Shown here piece after piece: positions 5,857-14,050 of a stretch of 37,061 nt of DNA. Under the pieces are notes generated by a model. The model had not been told where the DNA came from, searched no databases, and saw only the letters and a program-made list of their open reading frames with translations. The stretch covers positions 1-37,061 of the forward strand of contig CAIMVM010000361.1 of assembly GCA_903844895.1 (NCBI GenBank). Reading direction: 5' to 3'. Position numbers and translations under genes: made by a program. The DNA is from an uncultured Pseudomonadota bacterium. Lineage in GTDB: Bacteria; Bdellovibrionota_B; Oligoflexia; Oligoflexales; CAIMVM01. Each line of letters starts with the position of its first letter. The stretch's first letter is position 1.

Positions 5857-8067
5857 ATGAGGCGCATATTTTTTACATTTCTAGGTTTATTAGCCTCGCT
5901 TCATGCCATTGCTGGTGCGGAGACAGATAAAGGCGCCTATGAAGCTGAGCTTTTGCGAAAAGCAGAACGGCAAATCCGGGGATCCTTAGAAAAATACTGC
6001 CGAGATGCATGTGAATTCTTACAAGTTGAGGCGGATATTGAAGACATTCTTCAAAATCTTGATGACCTAGGATTTGAAGGTATGGAGGGAATTGAGGCGC
6101 CTTCATTGAGTTTTAAAACCAATAAAATTTGGACACGAGTTCAAATCGATATGAGAGTAGACACCAAGAACAGAGACCGACTCACTAGGATTCTTCAGGG
6201 TCAGTTAGCTAGTCTAGCCCCTTTTTCGGAGGTCATCTGGGTTGACTTAGCGGTTCCTGAGATTGGTAAAGAAAATACGGTTAAAGCTCGCGTCATAAAG
6301 GGTTTAGAAGAACGACTTTCCAGCATTGCGACAGATTTGTTTTCAAAGTATTGCCCAGAAACCTGTATTTTAAGTAACGTTAAAGTGACCGGAGAAACTT
6401 TAACAGAAGAGCAAACTTTAAACTTATCAAGTACAGAATTTTTCTTCGATCGCGCTGAAAATTCTTGGCTTAAAGTCAACGATGCTGTTGTCAGCATGAC
6501 CATGTCGGAGAGCATGGATGAAAATGAAAAAAAACAAATAGCCGCACTCTTACAAGATCAAGTCTCATTTCTATCAAATGCTAACGTAGAAGCTCGTTCC
6601 GTGAAGTTTCCTGAAACCTTTGCCTCTAGAAGGCTTAGGCTTGAGGCAGAGTCACGTGATCCCTACGGCTTGGATCGTCTCAAAAAAACCATGACCTTAT
6701 TTAAGGAGCTTTCCGAAGACCGCGAGCAGATAACTCTACCAGCATCAGTCCCCTCTGAGAATCCTAATCTCTCTAAGTATATTGTGGCGGCTGTAGTTTT
6801 GTTAGTAGTAGCTGGCTTAATAATCTTGGTAGTAGCGCGATATGGTGCTGTGCAGCGTGAGGCTATGATGATGCGCCAATCAGCAGAAAACCAGAGACTG
6901 CAATATCTAGGTGAAGCTTCAAAACATGAGGAGCAAGATCAAAAAGAAGAGGAAAGATCAAAACGAGTTGAAATTGATGAAAATCTTGTTTGGAAGCTTA
7001 AAGCTGATGACCTTAAAGATGACATCATTGAAATTATCACAAGGAATCCTAAAGTTGCGAGAGAAAGCTTTGGTAGAATTATAGCTGAAGAGGGTGTTGA
7101 AGAAACTTCGAAGTATATACATGTTTTGGGAAATAGTGTTGTTTTTGACCTACTTAAGGACCCCGCCCATAGACGTAGTTTGAGGGATCTTTCGGAATAT
7201 TATCAGAAGTCAAGTTTCGACTTTTCTCCAGAGGAAGAAGCGAGGCTTTTAGCTGGTCTCAAAACCAAGGTTTTGGCTAGTGAACTCAGAGTTTTAACTA
7301 GGAGCGATTTAGAGGCCTTTGAGTTTCTTTCTCAGATGGACTCGCCTCAAATCTTTACTCTCATCAATGATGAAAAATCAAAGATCCAGTCTGTTGTTCT
7401 AGCACAGCTTCCTTCATCTAAGAGAAGACAGGTGTTTGAACTCTTTAAGGGAGAGTCGCGAATTTCTCTGATGAATGAGCTTTGTGATAATGGGGCAATT
7501 ACTAAAGACTATTTGGTGAATGTTGCGAGAACTTTGGCCAGGAAAGTAGCTGGGCGTGGCGGTCTTGACCCTGAGACGGCGAGGGCTTCAGATATCATTC
7601 AAGAGTTGTTAGAGCGTGTAGGCATCGAGGAACAAAGAGCTTTAGTGAGGAATCTTGAAGTTTCGAACCCCGATGGTGCGAGAAATATCAAGATGCGACT
7701 GGTGACATCCTATACTCTAGCCTACATAAAGTCGGGGGCTCTTTTAGAAATTATCTTAGATCTAGAGCACGAAGACTTAGTCGTATTCCTTGCGGGGGCA
7801 CCGGAAGACATTGCTAAGTTGGTTATCGAGCAGGCTCCCAGTGAACTAGCAGATGCACTTCTTGAGGAACTTGAAAGTGTTGCTAAAGTTGATGATAACA
7901 ATTTCAGGCTAGTAGAGCTTAAGGTTCTTTCAAAGCTGAGGAATATGGTCAGCTCTGGCAGAGTTAACCTCTTGGAGATCAATGAAGCGATGTTCTCAGA
8001 AAGACGAAACCTTTCTTCAGACCCAACAAAAAGAAATCAGCAATCCGTGGAAAAGGGTGCTGCATAA
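5857..8067 (+). CDS. FliF-like/FliG-like single-chain membrane protein
   Basis: A 736-residue protein in five parts. (1) Residues 1-20 are a signal peptide or N-terminal anchor. (2) Residues about 30-265 are a periplasmic region of two similar halves, each with a KYCxxxC motif (Cys48/52 and Cys166/170) and ending in VPE or FPE, resembling the segment before the second FliF transmembrane helix. (3) A transmembrane helix lies at about 307-329. (4) A charged linker leads to IIEIITRNPKVARESFGRII (388-410), like the FliF C-terminal tail that binds FliG. (5) Residues about 413-720 are FliG-like N, M and C domains, with MDSPQ at the EHPQ position and a colinear C domain. Normal FliF and FliG are separate proteins of about 560 and 335 residues. 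No other flagellar structural gene is present, so this looks like a specialised paralogue of unknown function. ATG 5857 fits the ribosome binding site better than ATG 5851. Confidence 0.75.
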   Translation: MRRIFFTFLGLLASLHAIAGAETDKGAYEAELLRKAERQIRGSLEKYCRDACEFLQVEADIEDILQNLDDLGFEGMEGIEAPSLSFKTNKIWTRVQIDMRVDTKNRDRLTRILQGQLASLAPFSEVIWVDLAVPEIGKENTVKARVIKGLEERLSSIATDLFSKYCPETCILSNVKVTGETLTEEQTLNLSSTEFFFDRAENSWLKVNDAVVSMTMSESMDENEKKQIAALLQDQVSFLSNANVEARSVKFPETFASRRLRLEAESRDPYGLDRLKKTMTLFKELSEDREQITLPASVPSENPNLSKYIVAAVVLLVVAGLIILVVARYGAVQREAMMMRQSAENQRLQYLGEASKHEEQDQKEEERSKRVEIDENLVWKLKADDLKDDIIEIITRNPKVARESFGRIIAEEGVEETSKYIHVLGNSVVFDLLKDPAHRRSLRDLSEYYQKSSFDFSPEEEARLLAGLKTKVLASELRVLTRSDLEAFEFLSQMDSPQIFTLINDEKSKIQSVVLAQLPSSKRRQVFELFKGESRISLMNELCDNGAITKDYLVNVARTLARKVAGRGGLDPETARASDIIQELLERVGIEEQRALVRNLEVSNPDGARNIKMRLVTSYTLAYIKSGALLEIILDLEHEDLVVFLAGAPEDIAKLVIEQAPSELADALLEELESVAKVDDNNFRLVELKVLSKLRNMVSSGRVNLLEINEAMFSERRNLSSDPTKRNQQSVEKGAA

Positions 8068-8253
8068 AAATGGCTTGTGCGTTTCAGGTACCAATATTTC
8101 GAAAGTCCATAGCTAGTGCTTTTTCCCAAGGAATTGAAGGCACTATTATTAAGTGCTTCAACTTATTTGGCTCTAACAAATGCAAAGGTACATTTAGAAA
8201 GATTTGCGCAGTTTAGGAAGGAATGCTTCTGTGGGATTTTTTCGAGAGGATAC

Positions 8254-8293
8254 AAGAGCGCTCGTCTCACTAGACATCCCTTGGGCGCTTTTT
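8254..8293 (+). terminator. Probable branched terminator after the FliF/FliG-like gene
   Basis: An outer stem pairs AAGAGCGC (8254-8261) with GCGCTTTT (8285-8292) with one G-T pair. An inner GTCT/AGAC stem (8264-8267 with 8272-8275) lies inside the loop, and a T-run ends at 8293. It is less compact than a textbook terminator. The 274 bp between the flanking genes hold nothing else I recognise. Confidence 0.45.
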
Positions 8294-8341
8294 AACCTCA
8301 TGTCTATGTTCACTGTATCCGAGGTCTTCTAAATCTGGCTT

Positions 8342-8851
8342 CTATTTTTTATCAATGGAAAGTGCATATTTCCAGAGAAGGCTTTGAGCGGAAATAAAAT
8401 CTTCATTTATGATTCTAAAGATTTCAGCAAGATAGGCGGTAGTTCTCCTATAGAATTTTAACTCTAACTGAATACCGCCTTCTTTTAGGAAAGCGTCAAA
8501 AAAGTTACTCTTGATTTCAAATACCTCAATATCTGAGTCGGCCACCACGGTTGCTGATCTAGGAGCATTGTCAATGAGTGAAATTTCCCCAAAAGACTGC
8601 CCAACATCGAGATGGGCAATGCGAGATAGATGCTCCGTTTTTTTATTGTTCTTAAAAATAGAGGCGGCTCCAGAAATAATTATGTAGAGCCCCCGCTGGG
8701 ATTCTCCCTCCACACATATTGTGGTGTCTCTTTTAAAAAAATGAATGGTTCCGCCCTCAGCTAATTTGGCAATTTCGGTATTGCTGAATTCCGAAAAAAT
8801 AGAAACGGCTTTTAGTTTTTCCGCAATGTCTTCGTAATCATACTTAGCCAT
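8342..8851 (-). CDS. Stand-alone cyclic-nucleotide-binding domain protein
   Basis: A 169-residue soluble protein made almost entirely of a cNMP-binding (CAP-ED) beta-roll. The phosphate-binding cassette is recognisable as FGEISLIDNAPRSATV: the Glu that contacts the ribose and the Arg that contacts the cyclic phosphate are both present, so ligand binding is plausible. No helix-turn-helix follows, so it is not a CRP/FNR transcription factor; about 40 helical residues close the chain. It starts three bases after the stop of the cystathionine beta-synthase gene, so the two are almost certainly co-transcribed. A role in regulating sulphur metabolism or any partner protein is speculation. Confidence 0.75.
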   Translation of the reverse strand: MAKYDYEDIAEKLKAVSIFSEFSNTEIAKLAEGGTIHFFKRDTTICVEGESQRGLYIIISGAASIFKNNKKTEHLSRIAHLDVGQSFGEISLIDNAPRSATVVADSDIEVFEIKSNFFDAFLKEGGIQLELKFYRRTTAYLAEIFRIINEDFISAQSLLWKYALSIDKK

Positions 8852-8854
8852 CTG

Positions 8855-10213
8855 CTAGCGACCCTTCAAATTTGAAATCCATTCTACCAAATCAATTCTT
8901 GTGAGCATCTGCAAGGGGCGCATATTATGATCCACAACGATAGCGGAACCTGCGTTGAGTAACATTTCTTGAAGCGTTGCGAGAGGAGTGTCCGCAGTAA
9001 CGCAATTAGCAGTCTTCCTGTCCATAATGGTAGCAATAGGACTGTTAGCTGCCCGAGCCCCTGAAAGTAAATACTCTAAAACAATATTTTCATTAACAAT
9101 GCCTACGACGCGACCGTCTTCCAAAACAGGAATCTGGGAATAACCTAAGGATTGCATGGTTTCAATAGCGGTTTGGGCGGAATCTCTAGAATTTAAGGTC
9201 ACCACTTTTCTAGGTTTGTTGGAAGTTAAATCTTTTACCGTCCCAGATATCTCTTCTATAGTGGTAAACCGATTTTCAATCATCCACTTGTCTTCTATGA
9301 ACTTGGACATGTAGTTTCTCACGCTATCAGCAAGAAGAACCACACAGTTTTGGCCCTGCTTCAATTCTTTGGCAGCATAAAGTGCGGCTGAAAGTGCTGC
9401 TCCAGAAGAACCTCCGCAAAGAAGTCCTTCTTCTTTAATCAGACGGCGTGCGAGCAAAAAGGACTGTCTGTCTTCCGTTTTAACCCAGCGATCGACAAGT
9501 CTTCTATCCAGAACATCAGGGATAAAGTCGTAGCCGATGCCTTCCACTTTATAGGTTCCAATTTCATCGTTGTCATTGGCTAAAATAGATCCCACGGGAT
9601 CTGCGCCGACGATCACACAATTAGGATTTACTTCCTTAATTTTTTTGGCGACACCCGTTATCGTACCGCCCGTACCAGCAGCGATAACCACCATGTCAAC
9701 TTTGCCTTTTAAGTCCTCTAGGATTTCGGTTGCTGTGTTCATATAATGAGCATTGGGGTTTTCGGGATTTCCATATTGGTCCAGGATGTGAGCGTTAGGG
9801 AGCTCTTTTTGAAGGCGCTTGGCGATTTCAATATGACTCTCAGGTGCATCCCATGCAGCTTCGGTCGGGGTTCTGATAATTCGTGCCCCGAGAGCCTCAA
9901 GAACGACCTGCTTCTCACGACTCATTTTTTCGGGCATTGTTATGATAACTTTGTAACCTTTGACAGCTCCTGCTAGGGCGATGCCGATGCCCGTATTGCC
10001 AGAAGTAGGTTCAATGAGTGTGTCGCCGGGTTTAATTCGACCAGAAGCTTCGGCTTTTTCAAGCATATTGAAGGCAATTCGATCTTTTACCGAACCGCCA
10101 GGATTAAAAAACTCACATTTTGCGTAAAGATTGCAGCTCAGTTGGCTTGCTACTCTATTGAGTCTTACAAGGGGGGTTTTGCCTACTGCTTCTATAATGT
10201 TGTTGTAAAGCAT
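8855..10213 (-). CDS. Cystathionine beta-synthase
   Basis: A PLP-dependent enzyme of the cysteine synthase fold carrying a C-terminal pair of CBS domains (about residues 335-450). That is the architecture of cystathionine beta-synthase, which condenses serine and homocysteine to cystathionine in reverse transsulphuration. Visible motifs are NPGGSVKDR with the PLP lysine at residue 43, PTSGNTGIG for substrate binding, GTGGTITG for the phosphate-binding loop and GGSSGAA. There is no N-terminal haem domain, as usual in bacteria. At 452 residues the length is typical. Cysteine synthase activity is a possible alternative. AGGAG precedes the ATG, a candidate promoter lies upstream, and the cNMP-binding gene follows after three bases. 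Confidence 0.88.
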   Translation of the reverse strand: MLYNNIIEAVGKTPLVRLNRVASQLSCNLYAKCEFFNPGGSVKDRIAFNMLEKAEASGRIKPGDTLIEPTSGNTGIGIALAGAVKGYKVIITMPEKMSREKQVVLEALGARIIRTPTEAAWDAPESHIEIAKRLQKELPNAHILDQYGNPENPNAHYMNTATEILEDLKGKVDMVVIAAGTGGTITGVAKKIKEVNPNCVIVGADPVGSILANDNDEIGTYKVEGIGYDFIPDVLDRRLVDRWVKTEDRQSFLLARRLIKEEGLLCGGSSGAALSAALYAAKELKQGQNCVVLLADSVRNYMSKFIEDKWMIENRFTTIEEISGTVKDLTSNKPRKVVTLNSRDSAQTAIETMQSLGYSQIPVLEDGRVVGIVNENIVLEYLLSGARAANSPIATIMDRKTANCVTADTPLATLQEMLLNAGSAIVVDHNMRPLQMLTRIDLVEWISNLKGR

Positions 10214-10242
10214 GAATTCTCCTAGGGGGGGCTTAGCACCCC

Positions 10243-10271
10243 ATTATGTAGATTAGTTGTTTTAAGTGCAA
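10243..10271 (-). promoter_or_regulatory. Candidate promoter for cystathionine beta-synthase
   Basis: On the minus strand CATAAT (10243-10248) serves as -10 and TTGCAC (10266-10271) as -35, with a 17-base spacer; a TTGACT begins just upstream. The leader then contains a small G4/C4 hairpin (10228-10242) before the ribosome binding site. Confidence 0.45.
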
Positions 10272-10347
10272 GTCAAACGAAGAGGCAGGATGAAGTTCCA
10301 TGCCAAATCTTACGTGGAACTCGGCTAAAACTGCCTAAACCTGCTGG

Positions 10348-10377
10348 TTGACCTGATTTGCATGAGAATGAAACAAT
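10348..10377 (+). promoter_or_regulatory. Candidate promoter of the pilM-Q operon
   Basis: TTGACC at 10348-10353 and AACAAT at 10372-10377 are separated by 18 bases. If used, transcription starts near 10384, which would exclude the TTG at 10383 as translation start and favour ATG 10413 for pilM. The -10 element matches only four of six consensus bases. Confidence 0.35.
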
Positions 10378-10412
10378 AAGAGTTGTCTATCAGTAAATCA
10401 ATTTGGCGGTTT

Positions 10413-11486
10413 ATGCTCTTAACGAATAGAAACATGATTGCGATTGATTTGGGCAGTTCCAGCATTAAGATGCTTGAGCTATCGGGATCTCGTGAAAAAA
10501 AGATCGTAGCGCTCGGCTTAAAGACCATTCCTGAAGGTCTCATAGTCGGCGGCGGTATTGAAAACCCAACTGAAGTAGGGCAAATCATTTCGGCGTTAGC
10601 GAAGCAGCTTGGCATTCGTTTGAAGGGTAGGCGAGCGGCCATTTCGATTGGCGGAACGAGCGTTATTATTAGAAGACTTCTGTTAGATGACGCCTCGGAT
10701 ATTGTCAACGTGGACGATCTCGTAAAGAGTGATTTTGAACAGCAGTTTCAGCTTGGTATTGAGGATCTTTGCACCAATTTTTACCTGGATTCTGAGAATC
10801 AATACCCGGACGGAAAAATGCCTGTAGTGACGGCGGCTACCAAACAAGTAACAGTACAAAAGCATATAGCTGCTATTAAATCTAGCGGTCTAAAAATTGG
10901 TCTTATAGATTGTTCTGCATTGGCCCTAGTAAATGTTCTTGAGTACACCTATGGCAAGGTGCCAGGTCTTTCTGTAATCATAAGCGTAGGCGCACAATCT
11001 ACTCAGCTCGTCTTCACGCTTTTTGGCCAATACTACTACAATCGGGACATTCCTTATGGTGGCAATCACTACACGGAAGAGATCGCTAGACTTTTGAAAA
11101 TAGACAAAGCCAAAGCAGATAGCTTAAAAATCAGCGCGAATTCAAGTCAAGGTGAGACTCCCGCTGAACTTATTAAGATTTTTTCGGAAGTCAACGCTCA
11201 AGTCATTTTCGAAATAGCTGGAACTATAGATTTCTTTTTTTCAGCAAATGAACTTCCCGCTGAAATCACCAAAGTTCAGTCGTTTTTTATAACGGGAGGT
11301 GGCAGTCATGTTCTTGGACTAGATGCTGCCATTGCTACAAAGTTCGGTGTTTCAGTAAGCATTCTAGCCCCCTTTCATAAGGTGGATTCGGGGAAGTTTG
11401 AGATGGACTATGTTTTGTCGCAGGGACATTTCTATGCAAACGCAGTGGGTTTGGCTCTTCGCAAATTTGAAGATGATTTGGAGTGA
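10413..11486 (+). CDS. pilM: Type IV pilus assembly protein PilM
   Basis: An actin-like cytoplasmic ATPase of the type IV pilus alignment complex. The phosphate-1 loop IAIDLGSSSIKMLEL near the N-terminus is the PilM signature, and ISVGAQSTQLVF and FFITGGGSHVLGL mark the second nucleotide-binding half. PilM binds the cytoplasmic tail of PilN and links the motor to the inner-membrane PilN/PilO ring. ATG 10413 is chosen because GGCGG precedes it and little family sequence is lost; TTG 10383 and ATG 10434 are alternatives. The next gene starts six bases after the stop, and the order M-N-O-P-Q is canonical. Confidence 0.92.
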   Translation: MLLTNRNMIAIDLGSSSIKMLELSGSREKKIVALGLKTIPEGLIVGGGIENPTEVGQIISALAKQLGIRLKGRRAAISIGGTSVIIRRLLLDDASDIVNVDDLVKSDFEQQFQLGIEDLCTNFYLDSENQYPDGKMPVVTAATKQVTVQKHIAAIKSSGLKIGLIDCSALALVNVLEYTYGKVPGLSVIISVGAQSTQLVFTLFGQYYYNRDIPYGGNHYTEEIARLLKIDKAKADSLKISANSSQGETPAELIKIFSEVNAQVIFEIAGTIDFFFSANELPAEITKVQSFFITGGGSHVLGLDAAIATKFGVSVSILAPFHKVDSGKFEMDYVLSQGHFYANAVGLALRKFEDDLE

Positions 11487-11492
11487 TGATAG

Positions 11493-12146
11493 ATGATTAA
11501 AATACAGCTAGCTCCGTATGATGAATTGGAGGACAAAAACTGGTGGGTTCCTGACGCCATGGCTTTGGTACTTGCCTTGTTTCTTTCGAATTTTTTAGTT
11601 AGTAGTTATGTGGATCGTCTTGAAAATGAAATCTTAGAAATCCAGGCTCAAACCGAGGAGTTTAATAGAAGCATTGCTGCTATTCAACCGGAGATAGCTG
11701 TTTTTAAAGGTATTGAAAATAAGATATCCGAATTAAAAGCTGTAATTTCGGCACTTTCCTCTATTACAGTATCTAGGCTGACAAAGTATCGTCCGGTAGT
11801 TGTTCTTGAGCAAATTCAAGCATTGAAGCCTGATGGCCTTTGGTTTACTTCTATAAAAGAAGATACTGCAGCACGCAAAATTACAATCTCTGGTTTTGCC
11901 TTTGATTCCATTCTTATCGGACAATTCATGTCAGAACTTGGAGCGACCAAACTCCAAAGATTTGATCCGGCAGATATACGCTCTCAATTGAATTTTTCAC
12001 AAGTAAAATTGAAGATATTTGAAAATAGTAAATCAGGAAGTGTCTTAGATGAAGTCCAGCCAAATGGATTTTCTAAGTTCGATATATATATGAATTTTGA
12101 GGAACGTACTTCTGAAAGCATAGCGGATTCTACGGTTTCTCATTGA
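11493..12146 (+). CDS. pilN: Type IV pilus assembly protein PilN
   Basis: An inner-membrane protein of 217 residues with a short cytoplasmic N-terminus (MIKIQLAPYDE, which matches the PilM-binding INLLPY-type motif), one transmembrane helix at about residues 17-37, a coiled coil (about 40-90) and a ferredoxin-like periplasmic domain. PilN pairs with PilO. It has a C-terminal tail somewhat longer than usual (about 30 residues, Ser/Glu-rich). GGAG lies about ten bases before the ATG. Confidence 0.88.
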   Translation: MIKIQLAPYDELEDKNWWVPDAMALVLALFLSNFLVSSYVDRLENEILEIQAQTEEFNRSIAAIQPEIAVFKGIENKISELKAVISALSSITVSRLTKYRPVVVLEQIQALKPDGLWFTSIKEDTAARKITISGFAFDSILIGQFMSELGATKLQRFDPADIRSQLNFSQVKLKIFENSKSGSVLDEVQPNGFSKFDIYMNFEERTSESIADSTVSH

Positions 12147-12156
12147 AGGAAAAGTC

Positions 12157-12969
12157 ATGCAAGTTGAAGAGCTAGTCATAAATTACAAAAGAAGAAAGCC
12201 CTCGCAAAGGTTGGCTGCATTGATTGGTATCGGCCTTCTTTTTCCGGCGCTCTGGGGCTGGATTAATACGGACATTGGAGGTATTGAAAGTCGCAAGTCC
12301 CAGGCTGCTTTAGAGAAAACGAATTCTGAAGCTGAGCTGCAAAAATTTATCGAACAAAAAAAGGACGCGCCGCGCTTAGAAGAACGACTGAAGTTTACAG
12401 AAAATGAAATGGCTGATGCCAGAAAACGCCTGCCTAGTGAATACTATATTGATTTAATGATTCAAAAAATTGGCGTGTTGGCAAATAGGGCTAAGGTTTC
12501 GTTAAAGTTATTTAGTCCAGGTGAAGAGGCTGTTGTTCAGGGCCAAGTGCCCTATGTGGAGATGCCCATCAAGGTTGAAGTGACGGGCGGATATAATGAA
12601 ATCGCTCAGTTTTACGATGCGATTGTTCATTTTGATTCCATGATTCACATTCGAAACATGGAATTCCATACCTCCGCCAATGAAGAGGGTAGGGTGAGCA
12701 AAAGTTCCCGTTCCAGTGAGCAAAATCTCGATGTCAGCCAGAGGTTTGAAAGTGAAGTCAGAAATCATCAAATTGTGGCTTCGATGTTATTGGTTCTCTT
12801 TAGGAGTATGAAGCCAGACGAGTCATTGTCTGGACCCGCAAATGGTGGCGCATTCGTTCCTCCACCAATTGCTGATCCTTCGAAGTCGGGAAATAAAAAA
12901 TCTGCAGCTTATACGCCACCTAATACGCAGCCGCCCCCAGGTCTTCCCAACAAAGATGGAGGCAATTGA
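12157..12969 (+). CDS. pilO: Type IV pilus assembly protein PilO
   Basis: It has one transmembrane helix (about residues 19-38), a periplasmic coiled coil (about 42-95) and a PilO-type domain ending near residue 215, where YVEMPIKVEVTGGYNEIAQF is the conserved core. It heterodimerises with PilN and contacts PilP. A Pro-rich tail of about 50 residues (PPPIADP, YTPPNTQPPPGLP) follows the fold, which is longer than in typical PilO and resembles the Pro-rich tail of the downstream PilP. It starts ten bases after pilN and ends three bases before pilP. Confidence 0.88.
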   Translation: MQVEELVINYKRRKPSQRLAALIGIGLLFPALWGWINTDIGGIESRKSQAALEKTNSEAELQKFIEQKKDAPRLEERLKFTENEMADARKRLPSEYYIDLMIQKIGVLANRAKVSLKLFSPGEEAVVQGQVPYVEMPIKVEVTGGYNEIAQFYDAIVHFDSMIHIRNMEFHTSANEEGRVSKSSRSSEQNLDVSQRFESEVRNHQIVASMLLVLFRSMKPDESLSGPANGGAFVPPPIADPSKSGNKKSAAYTPPNTQPPPGLPNKDGGN

Positions 12970-12972
12970 ACG

Positions 12973-14025
12973 ATGAAAATTAAGACATTCGGGTTAGCGC
13001 TAACTTTTTTAACACTGATTTATTCTCGCGCCAGAGGAGATGGTCCCCCTGACCAAACAGATGTTGTAGCCAATTCTGCAGAAAATGGCTCAGATGAGTT
13101 ACCATCTGAAGCTCTACAGAATCCAGTTTCTGCACCTGAATCAGATATGACGTCGCAGACTTCATCAGATTTAAACAAGGAAACTGCCAGCCAAGCTGCA
13201 ACGAAACCCCCAGCGATTTTAAGTGCAAATGATAAAGCAGAGGAACAAGCTTGGGATAGCTCGATTGGTTATGAAGATGCAAGTCGAATTGCCTTGGACG
13301 TTACAAACGGGATTAGGATTAAAGATATCGTTCAACCTTCTGCCGAATATCACTTTGCCTCTTTTGGTAGGCCAGACCCTTTTTTGCCTCAAATCCGACT
13401 CAATCGAAAGGAATCAAAGAATCTGAAAGAGTCTGACCCTGGATATGAGGAAATTCAGGTGACTTCCATTCTCCAAAAATATTCTATTGCTGATCTTGTT
13501 GTAGTAGGAATTTGGAGCCCGAAGAATGCGGCTAAAAAAGCTTTGGTAAGCACTCCAGTTGGTGAGGGGGTCGTAGTGCAAATGGGCGACTCCATTGGAA
13601 TGAAAGCTGGTAAGGTCATCGCTATTTCAGATGATTCTGTGTCGGTGCGAGAGTTTGAAATTTCCTTTGATGGGACACGTCAATTTCAGGACTTAAAGCT
13701 TTGGATTTCTGGTAAGAAGCCCAAAGAGAATGAATTCATTAGATTGGGAGTTCAGGAACAAAGAAAAGAGGCATCTGATGGGGGCGAGCCCCAGCGTCCG
13801 GTAACGCCTATGCCTTCAGCTACCAGTTTCATGCCTCCCCCTAATTTGTTACCACTTCCGCCAGCGGGAGCCATGAACCCCCAGAATATGCCTTCGACTT
13901 ATACGCGGCGAATATCTGGCGAAAGTGAAGAAATGCCTCAAACTAGCAATATTATGGGGAAGCCTAATATATTGAGTGAGAAATCATTATTGCCGCCTCC
14001 AAGCATGCCTCAACCTGGACTTTAG
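12973..14025 (+). CDS. pilP: Type IV pilus assembly protein PilP
   Basis: An exported protein with a signal peptide at about residues 1-23. The conserved PilP domain covers about residues 130-260: GRPDPFLP, the strand IADLVVVGIW, then KALVSTPVGEGVVVQMGD and GKVIAISDDSVSVRE. PilP bridges the PilN/PilO inner-membrane ring to the PilQ secretin. Two features differ from the family: there is no lipobox cysteine, and the domain is flanked by an Asn/Ser/Glu-rich linker (about 24-85) and a Pro/Met-rich C-terminal tail of about 90 residues, making it roughly twice the usual length. Confidence 0.85.
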   Translation: MKIKTFGLALTFLTLIYSRARGDGPPDQTDVVANSAENGSDELPSEALQNPVSAPESDMTSQTSSDLNKETASQAATKPPAILSANDKAEEQAWDSSIGYEDASRIALDVTNGIRIKDIVQPSAEYHFASFGRPDPFLPQIRLNRKESKNLKESDPGYEEIQVTSILQKYSIADLVVVGIWSPKNAAKKALVSTPVGEGVVVQMGDSIGMKAGKVIAISDDSVSVREFEISFDGTRQFQDLKLWISGKKPKENEFIRLGVQEQRKEASDGGEPQRPVTPMPSATSFMPPPNLLPLPPAGAMNPQNMPSTYTRRISGESEEMPQTSNIMGKPNILSEKSLLPPPSMPQPGL

Positions 14026-14050
14026 TTAGCCTTTTTTTAAGGATACTGTT

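Noticed and set aside
5857-8067. Ordinary flagellar FliG or FliF
   Set aside because: A signal/anchor, duplicated periplasmic domain and transmembrane helix precede the FliG part; FliF is only partly represented; no flagellar neighbours.
8342-8851. CRP/FNR-type transcription factor
   Set aside because: The protein ends about 40 residues after the nucleotide-binding roll and has no helix-turn-helix.
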